Positions 9,484 to 18,996 of a stretch of 24,959 nucleotides of DNA are shown here, piece by piece. Source of the stretch: Isotricha intestinalis (lineage: Eukaryota; Ciliophora; Litostomatea; Vestibuliferida; Isotrichidae); NCBI GenBank assembly GCA_023807065.1, contig JAJJLU010000648.1, positions 1 to 24,959 of the forward strand, in the 5' to 3' direction. The translations under genes and the position numbers were made by a program. The notes beneath the pieces are model-generated. The model saw only the letters and a program-made list of their open reading frames with translations, made no database searches and was not told the DNA's origin. The number at the start of each line of letters is the position of its first letter. Positions within the stretch are counted from its first letter, which is position 1.

Positions 9484-9486
9484 TTA
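9484..9486 (-). other. In-frame TAA inside the giant repeat gene
   Basis: Plus-strand TTA reads TAA on the minus strand. Before it the protein reads AQKIQNFIKNNVYE, after it VVTKNKKNKETTNKNLKKY. Elsewhere in the gene the equivalent unit runs through unbroken (for example KIKDFLKKKVKNVVNTKK). One base change (CAA or GAA to TAA) would explain it. A separate downstream gene is unlikely because there is neither a spacer nor an ATG. Confidence 0.85.
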
Positions 9487-12400
9487 TTCATAAACATTAT
9501 TTTTAATAAAATTTTGAATTTTTTGAGCATTATCATCTCTTTTATCTATTGAATATGTTTTCCATCTTTTTAAATATTTTGGGACATAATGTTTTTTTTG
9601 AGATTCTTTTACTTTTGGAATTACATTTTTTAATTTATTTTCTTTTGAATGTTTAACTGCATTTTTTAATAATTTATCAAAAGATTTTGTTAATATTATT
9701 TTAGTTAATATTCTAAATATATCATTAAAGTTTTTAGTATCTTTATTTGATTTTGTTATATGTTTTAAATTCTTTAATATTAACTTTAATAATAATCTTC
9801 TAAATAAATCTTTTATTCTTGTATTTCCTTTTATTATTTTAATATTTGTAACTACTTTAATTTTCAAAAATTTTTGAATTTTTTTAACATTTTTATCAAT
9901 TGTTTTTCTCTTAGCATTAATTAACCATTTTAATAAATAAACTCTTAATAAATCATTTTTATAATTATCTTTTTTATTATATATTGATTTTAAACTTTTT
10001 GAAGATTGTTCTTGTTTTTTTTTTGTTTTCCTTATTTTCATTCCTCTTACAACACTTTGAATTTTTGTAACTGAGTCATTTTTTTTTAAAGAAGGCATTA
10101 AATTTTTCCATTTAAGAAAAGCTTCTTTTAATCTTTTTTTATCTGGTTCATCATTTCTTTTTATTATTTTTCTTAATATATCATATTTTTCTTTATTTTT
10201 ACCTTCATCAGTAAATCTATTAAATACTTTTTTAAGAATATATTTTCTTATTAATTTTATAAAATCCTCATATTTTGTTTTTTTTGTATTAACAACATTT
10301 TTTACTTTTTTCTTCAGAAAATCTTTTATTTTATTTGCAGCATCAGTTAATTTTTCTTTATTTATAATTCTGTACCATTTAATTAAATAATTTCTTATAT
10401 TTTTTTGTTCTTGTTTTTTCAAAATATATTTTTTAAGAACATTATCTCTTTTTTCACCTTTAATAACTTTTTTAGGTTTAATAGTTTTAAAGAAATTAAT
10501 TAATATATTAGCTTTATCATTTTTTGCTTTGTAAATATCCCTTAAAATTTGAGGTAATTCTTTATAAGGATTAATATTTGTTGACTTTAATTTTTTTTGT
10601 AATCTTTTAATAACATCAGGATTATTTAATAAATTATCAACTAATCTATTAACTTTATTTTTAACAATCATATTTTTTCTAATATTATCAGTTAAAGTAT
10701 CTCTCCATTTATATAAATATCTTCTTAAAATATGATTATTACTTTTTGGAATAATTTTACTTAATATTTTATTTAAAACTTTAGGAGCTCCAACACTTTT
10801 TTTTCTTTCTTTAATTTCGTTAAATATATTTTCATTATGTGGTTTTTTTAAAGTATTATGTAATATATCAACTCCTTCTCTAATATCTTTAACTTTATCT
10901 AAAGTTTCATTATCAGTTGGAGCAACATTAATTCTCCATTTTAATAATACTTCTCTTAATCTATTTAATGCTTTTTCTTTATCTTTCCTATTTTGATGTT
11001 TTGCTACATTTACTAATAATGATGTTTTAATTTTCTTTTCTTTTACATTATCTAATGCTTTTCTCCATCTATTTAAATATTTACTTAAATCTATTTTCTT
11101 GTTTGTTATAAAGAAGTGTTTTAATAATGTTTTTAATTTTTGTCCTCCTTCTGTTTTTATTATCTTTTTTTTCTCTATTTCTGTTATTTTTGTACTTAAA
11201 GTTTCAAAAATTGGTTGAGTTACTATTTTTCTTAATAAATCCATTGCTTTTTCAGCATCATCTATATCTTTATTAATTTTTTTTGTTATATCTTTCCATT
11301 TATTTAATCCTTTTCTTATTGAATTTTTTGATATGTTATTATATATATTTTTGATCAATTTCATATATATTTTTCTTTGACTATTATTATTTGTTTTTTC
11401 TCTCACTTTATCTCTCCATTTATCAAAATATTTCTTTAAAGGTTTTTTTGATATTTTTAATAATGGTCCTATAAATACTTTTTTAAATATATTAAATTTT
11501 TTCTCTTTTGATTCTTCTTCTTTTTCCATTTTTATTTCTTCTTTTATATTTCTTCTCCATTTATTCAAATAATCCATTAAGAATATTTTTCTTAATGCAA
11601 TTATTCTTGCAGAATTTATATCTCCCTTCATTAAAGCTTGAGTAACTGTTATTCCACTTTTCATATCAACTGGTTTTTTTGAAGGAGCTGATTTTAATTT
11701 ATCAAAAGGTTTTTTTGTTAAAGCTTTAATTAAATTTTTTATTCCATGAATAAGAGGAATATTACTTCCTTTTACTTTTATATTACTTTTCCATTTATAT
11801 AATGCTCTTATTAAATTTTCTTTATCTTGTTTTTTTAATATATTTTTTATATAATTTTTCCTTATTTCTTTATTATTTGAGGAATTTTTATTTTCTATTG
11901 CTTTTTGACTCCAAATTAATAAATAATGTAATAATAATAATAATTCATATCTTCTTCTATAAGGTAGTAAATTTTTAATCTCTTTTTTTTTAGAAATGAT
12001 GACAATTTTACCTCCATTTTTATGTAAAAAGTCTCTTCCATTTTTTAATATATTAGCTCTTAAAATATGTTTAATAGCATCTTTAATAATGTCATTATAT
12101 ATTTTATCTATTTTTCCTAAATGTTTTAACCATGTTCTAATAGCCTTTCTTAAAATATAATCTCTATCATTTTTTATATTATTTCTTTTTAAAACTTTAA
12201 TAAGTAAAGCTGCTATATTTTTATTATTATCTTTTAAAGTATTTTCAACTACTTTAGTTATAATTTCTTTTTCTTTTAGATTCATTAACCATTTTCTAAT
12301 TGCGCTTCCTAATCTTGTTTTTCTATTATTATAATCATTTCTATTTCCAATTGAACTCAAATATTTTATTTTCATTTCATATATTTTAATTTTTAAAATT

Positions 12401-15261
12401 ATTTCTTTCCATTTTCTAATATATATTCTTATTATATCATTACTTTTATTTAAGTAATTATTAACTATTTTTTTAAGAACATTATTAAATACTCTTGGAG
12501 CTGCTTTTGAAGATTTTAATTTTTCTATAAATTCACTTCCATAAGTTTTAGAAGTTTGTTTATGAAAAGATTTTTTTAAATCATCAATTCCTTTTGCTTT
12601 TTTATAAACAACTTCTTCTTTTTTTTTTGGTATAAAAGTATTTTTCCATTGATTAAATCTCTTATATAAAATCCTATTTTTTAGCTTATCAGTATAATTA
12701 ATTATTATTTTAGCAAGTAATTTCTTTAATATATCTTTATCACCTTTTTTATCTGATTTATTATTCCATTTATCTAAATATTTCTTAAGTAAATATTTAT
12801 CATATTTTTTCCTAATTTTGAATACTTTATTTATTTTATTATCTTTTAAATCAAAATCAATTTTATCAGAAATTGCATTTAACGGATATTGAAAAGTTAA
12901 TCTTAAAATAGCTTTTTCTAATAAATCAGCACCTAATAAAAATTCTTTTTGAATTCCTTTAACCTTACTTTCTTTTTCTACAATTCTTTCTTGAATAATA
13001 ATTTTTTCAATAACATCTTGTCTAGGATTTTTTCTGACAATTTTGTTAAAAGCATCTTTTAAATTTTCTTTATTTCTTTTAATAATTTCTTTAGTAAGTA
13101 ATTCAGTTGAAATTCTTCTTTTCATATTTATATCTTTGTGTAATTCTGGTATTTGTTTCCATTTATTAAAATATTTTCTTAATATTTTTTCTTTAGGTTT
13201 TTTATTAACATCAAATATAATATTTTTCAAAGTTTTATCTCTTGCTGTAGCTCTTAAATAATGTAATAATTTAGTTTTTAAATTTTTTAAAGCATTTCTT
13301 TTAGATAATTTATTTAAACCATCTAAAATTCTATTGATTCCGATAAATTTAATTTGTTGTCTTTTTGAAATGTTAGCATCATCTCCACTTTTCATTAATT
13401 TAGTTAATAAAGACCATTTACTAAAATGTTGCATTAATAAATTTTTTCTTTGTTCAGCATTATTTCTAATATCAAATAATTGTCTTCCTTTTAAATTCCT
13501 ATATTGTGAATGCTTAATATATTCAACCCATCTGTCTAAATAAGGTTTAATTCTTAATAAATTCAATTGCTCTCTTTTCAAAATTAAATTCTTCAATAAA
13601 TTTTTAGTATTTCTCTGATCTTCAGTTAATAAATTTAAAACATAAGGTCTAACATGTTTAACAAGAACTTTTTGTATTATTTGGCAAAAACTTTGATACA
13701 TAAAACTTAAATATAAAATATCATACATATATTTTCTAACCCATCTTCCTCTCCAAAAAGATTGAATTTTAATTATCATATTTAATCTTTCATTATAAAT
13801 TTCTTTTAATTCTCTCCACCATGCTTGAATTAACTTAGCAGCTTTTTCTCTAAATTTAGGATTAGTATTAATATAACTTTTTCCTCTAGTTCTTCCAACA
13901 GGTCTTGCAGGTTTAATAACTATTCCTCCTTTTTTTCTTTTTTCTTGTGCTAAATCAACAACTCCTCCTTTGTCAAATCTCATTCTTCTTAAAATTATTC
14001 TATCTTCTGTATTAGGTCCTTTACTTGATAACATTGCAAGTGATAAATATAAAAATTTATGTTCTGGACTTCTATTTATTGTCATTCTCTTTTTTTGAAG
14101 TGTACTTCTGTTTAAAGTATGTCTATCAAAAGTTTTCCTTGTTTCTTCAAATGATCTGCTATTATTTACATCACTTCTATCAGGAGAATTGTCTACTCTT
14201 TTTGATAAAAGAATATTACTTAAACGATTCATTCTCTGTAATACACGATATCTTCCTTTAAATACATCATCATCTGCTCCTGGAATTGTTACTTGATTTT
14301 CATTTATTAATGTTCCCTCTTTTGTTTTTTTCGGATCATAAACTTTTGTAAATCTCTTCACTATTTTTTTTACATCACCCATTGTCATATTATTATATGT
14401 TGCATTATTATATCTTACTTCTGAATTTTTCATTCTATCTTTATTTAATGAATTATGTGTTCCTAACATTTCATTCATATTCATATCATTACCATATCTA
14501 ACATGCATTCTTCCAGAATTACCTAAAGTATTTTTAATATTATTCAACTCTATTCTTGGTTCATATGATTTATCTCCACTTGAATTAATATCATCAATAT
14601 TATTTTGATTGGGACTTAATCTATTTAACATAGGATCTCTTCCTTGTCTTGGATTCATAGAATAATTCATACCATCTATACTTCCTTGAGGAGAATGTCT
14701 AATATGTGGTCCCATACTACTAATCATTACATTTGAATCATTACTTCCCATTTGATAAGGTGGTTCTTGGCCTTGAATAAATTCTGAATATTGCATTGGT
14801 TGATCTATAGCAATATTCCCTTGTTCTATATTCGTATATGTTTGATATACTCCTCCTCTTGGACTTCTCCTTAAATTAGCTGTTCTTATATTATATTCTG
14901 CCTGCTCTCTCGAGTCCCCCACATTTATCGTTTTAGGTGAACGCTCCATTCTGTCCTCACTTGACCCGCGAGATGGTAGTGCAACAACAACACTCTTTAT
15001 TGGCTGCTCATTTGTTAGTTGAGCTGTGTCTGCACGTTCACGAAGATCCATCTTTACTGTAGATACTTTCGACTTTGAATATGGCTCCAAAGGACTGCCG
15101 TTCCTGTTAGTCAAGGTTTGTCTACCCTGCGTTACAGGAGACATCATGGTGTTCATACCCTGAGGCTCCATGTAGTACATTTCACCATATGATTCTTGAG
15201 TGTCTCCATGGGCCTGTATACGATAGTTATAAGGGTTTGTTTGAAATGGGTTTTGATTCAT
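9484..15261 (-). CDS. Giant Sfi1-like/IQ repeat (centrin- and calmodulin-binding) protein, N-terminal 1,925 codons
   Basis: ATG at 15261. Residues 1 to about 390 are disordered and rich in Met, Gln, Asn, Ser and Arg. About 390-470 is a more conserved basic segment with a KGGVVDL motif. Two IQ motifs lie at about 475-512 (AAKLIQAWWREL, IIKIQSFWRGRW) and another near 1770 (VTKIQSVVRGMK). From about 560 to the end there are about 20 helical units ending in a Leu-rich stretch plus Trp-Lys/Arg, such as ILRKYFNKWKQI, LLKKYLDKWNNK, PLKKYFDKWRDK and ILRRYLYKWRDT. These resemble the LL-x3-F/L-x2-W-K signature of Sfi1 centrin-binding repeats, though here spaced about 60-70 residues instead of about 33. 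Such proteins scaffold Ca2+-contractile or basal-body-associated centrin filaments in ciliates. The frame ends at a TAA at 9484-9486 inside a repeat unit and continues without a frameshift into 5266-9483, so this is very probably the first part of one gene. Confidence 0.85.
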   Translation of the reverse strand: MNQNPFQTNPYNYRIQAHGDTQESYGEMYYMEPQGMNTMMSPVTQGRQTLTNRNGSPLEPYSKSKVSTVKMDLRERADTAQLTNEQPIKSVVVALPSRGSSEDRMERSPKTINVGDSREQAEYNIRTANLRRSPRGGVYQTYTNIEQGNIAIDQPMQYSEFIQGQEPPYQMGSNDSNVMISSMGPHIRHSPQGSIDGMNYSMNPRQGRDPMLNRLSPNQNNIDDINSSGDKSYEPRIELNNIKNTLGNSGRMHVRYGNDMNMNEMLGTHNSLNKDRMKNSEVRYNNATYNNMTMGDVKKIVKRFTKVYDPKKTKEGTLINENQVTIPGADDDVFKGRYRVLQRMNRLSNILLSKRVDNSPDRSDVNNSRSFEETRKTFDRHTLNRSTLQKKRMTINRSPEHKFLYLSLAMLSSKGPNTEDRIILRRMRFDKGGVVDLAQEKRKKGGIVIKPARPVGRTRGKSYINTNPKFREKAAKLIQAWWRELKEIYNERLNMIIKIQSFWRGRWVRKYMYDILYLSFMYQSFCQIIQKVLVKHVRPYVLNLLTEDQRNTKNLLKNLILKREQLNLLRIKPYLDRWVEYIKHSQYRNLKGRQLFDIRNNAEQRKNLLMQHFSKWSLLTKLMKSGDDANISKRQQIKFIGINRILDGLNKLSKRNALKNLKTKLLHYLRATARDKTLKNIIFDVNKKPKEKILRKYFNKWKQIPELHKDINMKRRISTELLTKEIIKRNKENLKDAFNKIVRKNPRQDVIEKIIIQERIVEKESKVKGIQKEFLLGADLLEKAILRLTFQYPLNAISDKIDFDLKDNKINKVFKIRKKYDKYLLKKYLDKWNNKSDKKGDKDILKKLLAKIIINYTDKLKNRILYKRFNQWKNTFIPKKKEEVVYKKAKGIDDLKKSFHKQTSKTYGSEFIEKLKSSKAAPRVFNNVLKKIVNNYLNKSNDIIRIYIRKWKEIILKIKIYEMKIKYLSSIGNRNDYNNRKTRLGSAIRKWLMNLKEKEIITKVVENTLKDNNKNIAALLIKVLKRNNIKNDRDYILRKAIRTWLKHLGKIDKIYNDIIKDAIKHILRANILKNGRDFLHKNGGKIVIISKKKEIKNLLPYRRRYELLLLLHYLLIWSQKAIENKNSSNNKEIRKNYIKNILKKQDKENLIRALYKWKSNIKVKGSNIPLIHGIKNLIKALTKKPFDKLKSAPSKKPVDMKSGITVTQALMKGDINSARIIALRKIFLMDYLNKWRRNIKEEIKMEKEEESKEKKFNIFKKVFIGPLLKISKKPLKKYFDKWRDKVREKTNNNSQRKIYMKLIKNIYNNISKNSIRKGLNKWKDITKKINKDIDDAEKAMDLLRKIVTQPIFETLSTKITEIEKKKIIKTEGGQKLKTLLKHFFITNKKIDLSKYLNRWRKALDNVKEKKIKTSLLVNVAKHQNRKDKEKALNRLREVLLKWRINVAPTDNETLDKVKDIREGVDILHNTLKKPHNENIFNEIKERKKSVGAPKVLNKILSKIIPKSNNHILRRYLYKWRDTLTDNIRKNMIVKNKVNRLVDNLLNNPDVIKRLQKKLKSTNINPYKELPQILRDIYKAKNDKANILINFFKTIKPKKVIKGEKRDNVLKKYILKKQEQKNIRNYLIKWYRIINKEKLTDAANKIKDFLKKKVKNVVNTKKTKYEDFIKLIRKYILKKVFNRFTDEGKNKEKYDILRKIIKRNDEPDKKRLKEAFLKWKNLMPSLKKNDSVTKIQSVVRGMKIRKTKKKQEQSSKSLKSIYNKKDNYKNDLLRVYLLKWLINAKRKTIDKNVKKIQKFLKIKVVTNIKIIKGNTRIKDLFRRLLLKLILKNLKHITKSNKDTKNFNDIFRILTKIILTKSFDKLLKNAVKHSKENKLKNVIPKVKESQKKHYVPKYLKRWKTYSIDKRDDNAQKIQNFIKNNVYE
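14898..15261 (-). other. GC-rich, differently coded 5' end of the giant gene
   Basis: The first about 121 codons are near-balanced in composition: hand counts over 14941-15060 give 57 G+C of 120, against 8 of 60 at 9961-10020 later in the same gene. Codons such as CTC, GCC, CGC, GGG and GTG are common here and rare elsewhere in the window. Composition falls through a moderate zone to about 14,640. The frame is continuous, so this is a property of the gene's 5' end and not a separate gene. Confidence 0.85.
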
Positions 15262-15884
15262 TTTTTTTTGTATTATTTATATTTTTTTTATTTTAATTAT
15301 TTTTTGTTTTTGGATATTTTATTTTTTTTTGCTTTTTATTGTTTTTTAAGAATGTTTTCACACAGGGTTTTTAATTTTTTTCAAGGATTTCCCCTTTGTT
15401 TTTTTGTTTTTTTTGTTTTTTTTTCTGATTCGATTAATTTTCTCTAAGGTTATGAACAGGATTATTTTTAGGTTGATTAATTTCTAGAAGTTATTATTTT
15501 ATTTTAATTAATTTATTTTATATAATTTATAGAGTTCAAATTATTTTTAATGTCGACATTATTTAATATATTCTTTGAAGTGCTTAATTTATTGTTGAAA
15601 AGATTTTGATATAAATTGATTTTTTTATTGATATTATTTAATTAATATAAATATCAATTAGGTAATTTTTATAATATTTAAATTCATTATTTTACTGATT
15701 TCATTTTTTAAAATTATTTCTTTTTTAATTAAAAATTTAAAAAAATAAATATTAATACACAAAAAAAAATACAAAAATCAAGCCAAACAAAATACTTCTA
15801 AAAAGTAAAAAAAAAAATAAAACAAAAATAAATGAAAAAAAGAAAGAAATTTAAAGTGAAAAATTATAAACAAAATCTAAATAA
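15262..15884. promoter_or_regulatory. Intergenic region holding the giant gene's 5' flank
   Basis: 623 bases separate the giant gene's ATG from the stop of the next minus-strand gene. The half next to the giant gene (15262-15440) is a run of T with scattered G and C on the plus strand, that is A-rich upstream of the ATG on the coding strand. The far half is ordinary A/T spacer. The region is long for this window and adjoins the gene with the GC-rich start, so it probably contains the promoter. I see no defined motif, RNA gene or open frame worth calling. Confidence 0.45.
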
Positions 15885-16460
15885 TTATTTTTTAAAATTT
15901 TCGTTTTGTTGATAAACATTAGGAAACATCATTTGAGGATTCATAATATAACTATTCAACATCATAGGATTATAATAATAATTTTGTTGAGGTATATTAT
16001 TATTAATTGGATTATTAGAATTTAAAACTGAATTAACTTTTTCTGAACAAATATTATAAACTTTTTTTTTAAAATCTTCTGGAAATGTTAAAATATGATT
16101 TACTATATTATTTGTTTTATTTATATTTTTCCAATATTCTTTTAAAGAATTTATTTCGTTTTGATTATTTTGATTTAAATTTTTTAAAGATGAAATTTCT
16201 GAATTTAATTTTGAAAGAATTATTTCTGAATTTTCTCTCATTTCTTTTATTTGAGAAATGTTATGGTTTAATTCAGAAATTTGATTTTGAAGTTCATTAT
16301 TTTCTTGAAGAAGAGAGTCTTTTTCATTCTTTAATTGTATATTTTTTGATTGTATTATATATGAATCTTTAAATGATAATAATTTATACTCTAATAATTT
16401 ATTTTCCCAATATTTTCTCTCTTCTTCTAATTCTAATAATGAATTCATTGATTCAGTCAT
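15885..16460 (-). CDS. Coiled-coil protein, uncharacterised
   Basis: ATG start at 16460, TAA stop, 191 residues. Residues about 5-115 are one long coiled coil with Leu/Ile/Asn heptads (LQENNELQNQISELNHNI), starting with a Glu-rich helix. Residues about 116-140 (IVNHILTFPEDFKKKVYNIC) look like a short folded helix. The last 50 residues are rich in Asn, Met, Tyr, Pro and Gln, a prion-like composition. No signal peptide, membrane segment or enzyme motif is present. Coiled-coil length and neighbours would suit a small structural or adaptor protein of the cortex or basal body, but nothing in the sequence fixes a role. Confidence 0.7.
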   Translation of the reverse strand: MTESMNSLLELEEERKYWENKLLEYKLLSFKDSYIIQSKNIQLKNEKDSLLQENNELQNQISELNHNISQIKEMRENSEIILSKLNSEISSLKNLNQNNQNEINSLKEYWKNINKTNNIVNHILTFPEDFKKKVYNICSEKVNSVLNSNNPINNNIPQQNYYYNPMMLNSYIMNPQMMFPNVYQQNENFKK

Positions 16461-16745
16461 AAAATAAAATTTAAAAAAATTTATTTATTTTTTGATTTTG
16501 GATAATACATTTATAAATATTTAAAAATAAATATTAATTAATAATCTTTTATTCGAATAATTAAATAACTTTCAATTTTTCAAATTCATAAAGAAATTAA
16601 TTATAATAAATTTTAAAATAAAAAATAATAATTTAAATAAGAAAATATTTCTTTTAAAAAGCATTGATATTTCATTAAATTTTACCTATAAGAAAAAAAC
16701 AAATTAAAAAAATTAAAATTATTAAAAATAATACACAAACAATAC

Positions 16746-18434
16746 TTAAACATCTTCTGGATAATGAATACAAAGATTTAATTTTTCTTTAGGATTATAA
16801 GCACCAACAAATTTAGAAGAATTATCTAAAACATGATGTTTTTTAATTAACCATTCTAAACTATTTATATTTCCATAATTATCAAAAACCATTTCTTCTT
16901 TAAAAACTTGTTGATCTTCTTTTCCAGTAAATATATTTTCTTTTAATATATACATATTTTCTAAAGTTTCTCTTTGAATTTTTTTTTGTTCTTTTAAATA
17001 TTTTATTCTTTGTTCATAAATATTTTCTTTATTGGGTTCCGATTTATTTAAAATTCTATTTTGAAATAATATTTTTTTAAAACAATCTCTAAATTCTTCT
17101 TTTACTATATTTGGAATTGCTTTTAATTTATCTATATATTGTTCTTCTAAAGTTTGTTTTTTATTAATATATTTTCTTTGAGATAATTTATTTTGTTTTT
17201 TTAATAATTTATTTGCTAATTTTAATAACACTCTTTCATTATCTTTTTTATTTTTTTCTTTATCATCTTCTCTTATTGCATTATTTATTGACTCTTTTAT
17301 TACTTTTGTATCATTTAAAACTTTATTAACTTTAGAATTTAAATTTTGGGAAGTTGAATTTTTTATAGATTGTTTTTTTAAACTGCAATTAAATTTATTA
17401 AAATTACTTTTTTTACAATCATTATCACTTTCACAAGTAGTAGGTCTAACAGAAGAAATTCTAAAATAATTTTTTTCAGTATCATTAGTTTTATTATTAG
17501 AAAAAGAATTAATAGTTTTATATATATTTGTATCATTTCTTTTATTGTTTTCTTCAATTTCATAAAATAAATCTTCAAAAGTATTACAATATTGAGCATT
17601 ATTATTATTATTTAAATTAATATTTCTACTTGTAAAACCTTTTGGTTTAAAAGATTTTAAATATATAGTAGTTTTACCTAATTTTCTTTTATTTCCACAA
17701 TATTCAGTACTTGGAGTAAATAATTTATTTTCTTTTTCTCTTTGAAAATAAAAACTTGGTTTATCTATTATACTTTCTATTACTGTTGATAAATCTATTA
17801 TTTTTCCATATTGTTTAATTCTATTTATTTTTAAATTATTATTTATTTTCTTAAAATCACCTTTCATTGAAAGAGGAAAATTAATATCATTTGAATCAAA
17901 ATCGTAACTGAAATTTCTTTTTTTTTTCTTTTTATTAGTTTGTTTTTCATATTCATCAGGATAAACTATTAATGAATCATTTAATTTAATTAATTTATTT
18001 ATTCTATTATTTATATGCATTATTTTAGTAGATAATATTCTTAATGAATAAGTTTCTCTTGTCATTACTGCTATTTTTTTTAATTTTCTTCTTTCTTTTG
18101 CTAAATTTTGAATTTCATAATTTCTTTTTTTTATCAAAAGTCTTATTTCAGCTTCTCTTTCTTTATCTTCTATTTGTTTTAATAATGATGCGCTTGGATT
18201 TTTGTTTATATCTGACATTATTAATGAATGTCTTTTACCCATTGAATTAGAATTCTTTATTGATGAATGAATTGTTGAATTTATTGATAATGTCTTTAAA
18301 TTTAATTGCTTGTTTTCTTTCTTTCTTTTCTTATTACTATTTGAATATATTGATAATTTACTCTTTTTATTAGGAGATTTAAATAGTTTTTCTATCCCTA
18401 TTTTATTTATTTCTATTAAAGAATTCCTTTTCAT
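16746..18434 (-). CDS. Basic, largely disordered protein of unknown function
   Basis: ATG start at 18434, TAA stop, 562 residues. The N-terminal 90 residues are Lys/Ser/Asn-rich with a possible nuclear-localisation-like cluster (KKSKLSIYSNSNKKRKKENK). Residues about 85-160 are charged helix (KQIEDKEREAEIRLLIKKR), the likely coiled coil. The middle, about 165-400, is low complexity. Residues about 400-560 look more ordered, with helices (EEQYIDKLKAIPNIVKEEF) and an end containing NSLEWLIKKHHVL and FVGAYNPKEKLNLCIHYPED, which seems conserved-type sequence but matches no family I know. Base composition is like its neighbours. A cytoskeletal or nuclear role is only a guess from composition. Confidence 0.7.
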   Translation of the reverse strand: MKRNSLIEINKIGIEKLFKSPNKKSKLSIYSNSNKKRKKENKQLNLKTLSINSTIHSSIKNSNSMGKRHSLIMSDINKNPSASLLKQIEDKEREAEIRLLIKKRNYEIQNLAKERRKLKKIAVMTRETYSLRILSTKIMHINNRINKLIKLNDSLIVYPDEYEKQTNKKKKKRNFSYDFDSNDINFPLSMKGDFKKINNNLKINRIKQYGKIIDLSTVIESIIDKPSFYFQREKENKLFTPSTEYCGNKRKLGKTTIYLKSFKPKGFTSRNINLNNNNNAQYCNTFEDLFYEIEENNKRNDTNIYKTINSFSNNKTNDTEKNYFRISSVRPTTCESDNDCKKSNFNKFNCSLKKQSIKNSTSQNLNSKVNKVLNDTKVIKESINNAIREDDKEKNKKDNERVLLKLANKLLKKQNKLSQRKYINKKQTLEEQYIDKLKAIPNIVKEEFRDCFKKILFQNRILNKSEPNKENIYEQRIKYLKEQKKIQRETLENMYILKENIFTGKEDQQVFKEEMVFDNYGNINSLEWLIKKHHVLDNSSKFVGAYNPKEKLNLCIHYPEDV

Positions 18435-18870
18435 TTTATTTATTTTGAAAAATATTTAAAAAACAATAATTGTTTAAATTAAAATTTAAAATATATTCAT
18501 AAAAAATACAGTTATTTTTAAACAATTTATTGAATTAGATTATAATAAAATATTTTTTAAATTTATAATAAGTTAACTTTAATAAGCGTTACTCTTATTA
18601 TTTCATACAAAAAATTTTTCTTAAGAATTATCTCTCTTTATTTATTAAAAGAGATTCATCTATTTATGAAAAATAATAATCCAAATAAATTTCATTTATA
18701 AAGAACTTATGAAATGATTATTGTAATGTTAATATATTAATAATTAGAATTTTTAAAAAATAAAATTTAGATAAAAATATGTAATAAATATTATTTTTCA
18801 TTCATATTAAATCTCATTTATCCATATAATTTTTAAAAATAATAATAAAATTCCATCTTATAGAAAAAAT
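18435..18870. other. A/T-rich intergenic spacer
   Basis: 436 bases between the 5' end of the basic-protein gene and the probable true 3' end of the Hsp70-like gene. It is A/T-rich with no open frame of note. Two weak inverted repeats occur, AATAAG...CTTATT near 18581 and TCTCTTT...AAAAGAGA near 18631, too short to call as RNA structures. It presumably contains the promoter of the 16746-18434 gene. Confidence 0.5.
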
Positions 18871-18996
18871 TTAAATTTTTGTCTTCTTACTTTTATTTCT
18901 CTCACTACTTTTTCTCAAATATCTTAGCTTTTCTTCTATATCATTTGTTATTGATAAATTCTTATCTTTTACAATATTTTTAGCTATTACTATTTC
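18871..18996 (-). CDS. Out-of-frame C-terminal extension of the Hsp70-like gene
   Basis: A run of 12 T on the plus strand (18997-19008; A12 on the coding strand) precedes the TAG that ends the annotated frame. Adding one A, or a -1 slip, moves reading into a frame of 41 codons ending TAA at 18871-18873: EIVIAKNIVKDKNLSITNDI, then EEKLRYLRKSSERNKSKKTK and a last Ile. Its composition (charged helix with a basic end) continues the coiled coil and is unlike spacer DNA. This is probably the true C-terminus, separated by a homopolymer length error or by genuine slippage. Confidence 0.6.
   Translation of the reverse strand, partial: EIVIAKNIVKDKNLSITNDIEEKLRYLRKSSERNKSKKTKI

Noticed and set aside
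13043..14261. Plus-strand frames opposite the giant gene
   Set aside because: They are antisense shadows of the repeat-coding strand, with hydrophobic content caused by complementing Lys/Asn codons.
5266..15261. CRISPR-like or DNA-level tandem repeat in the giant gene
   Set aside because: The periodicity is in the protein sequence only; units are diverged in DNA and there are no identical spaced repeats.
15196..15447. Plus-strand Phe-rich frame across the giant gene's start
   Set aside because: It is made of the T-rich upstream run and the complement of the coding start; no homologue or signal is visible.
18435..18870. tRNA or structured RNA in the spacer
   Set aside because: Only short stems are present; there is no cloverleaf, T-loop consensus or promoter boxes.
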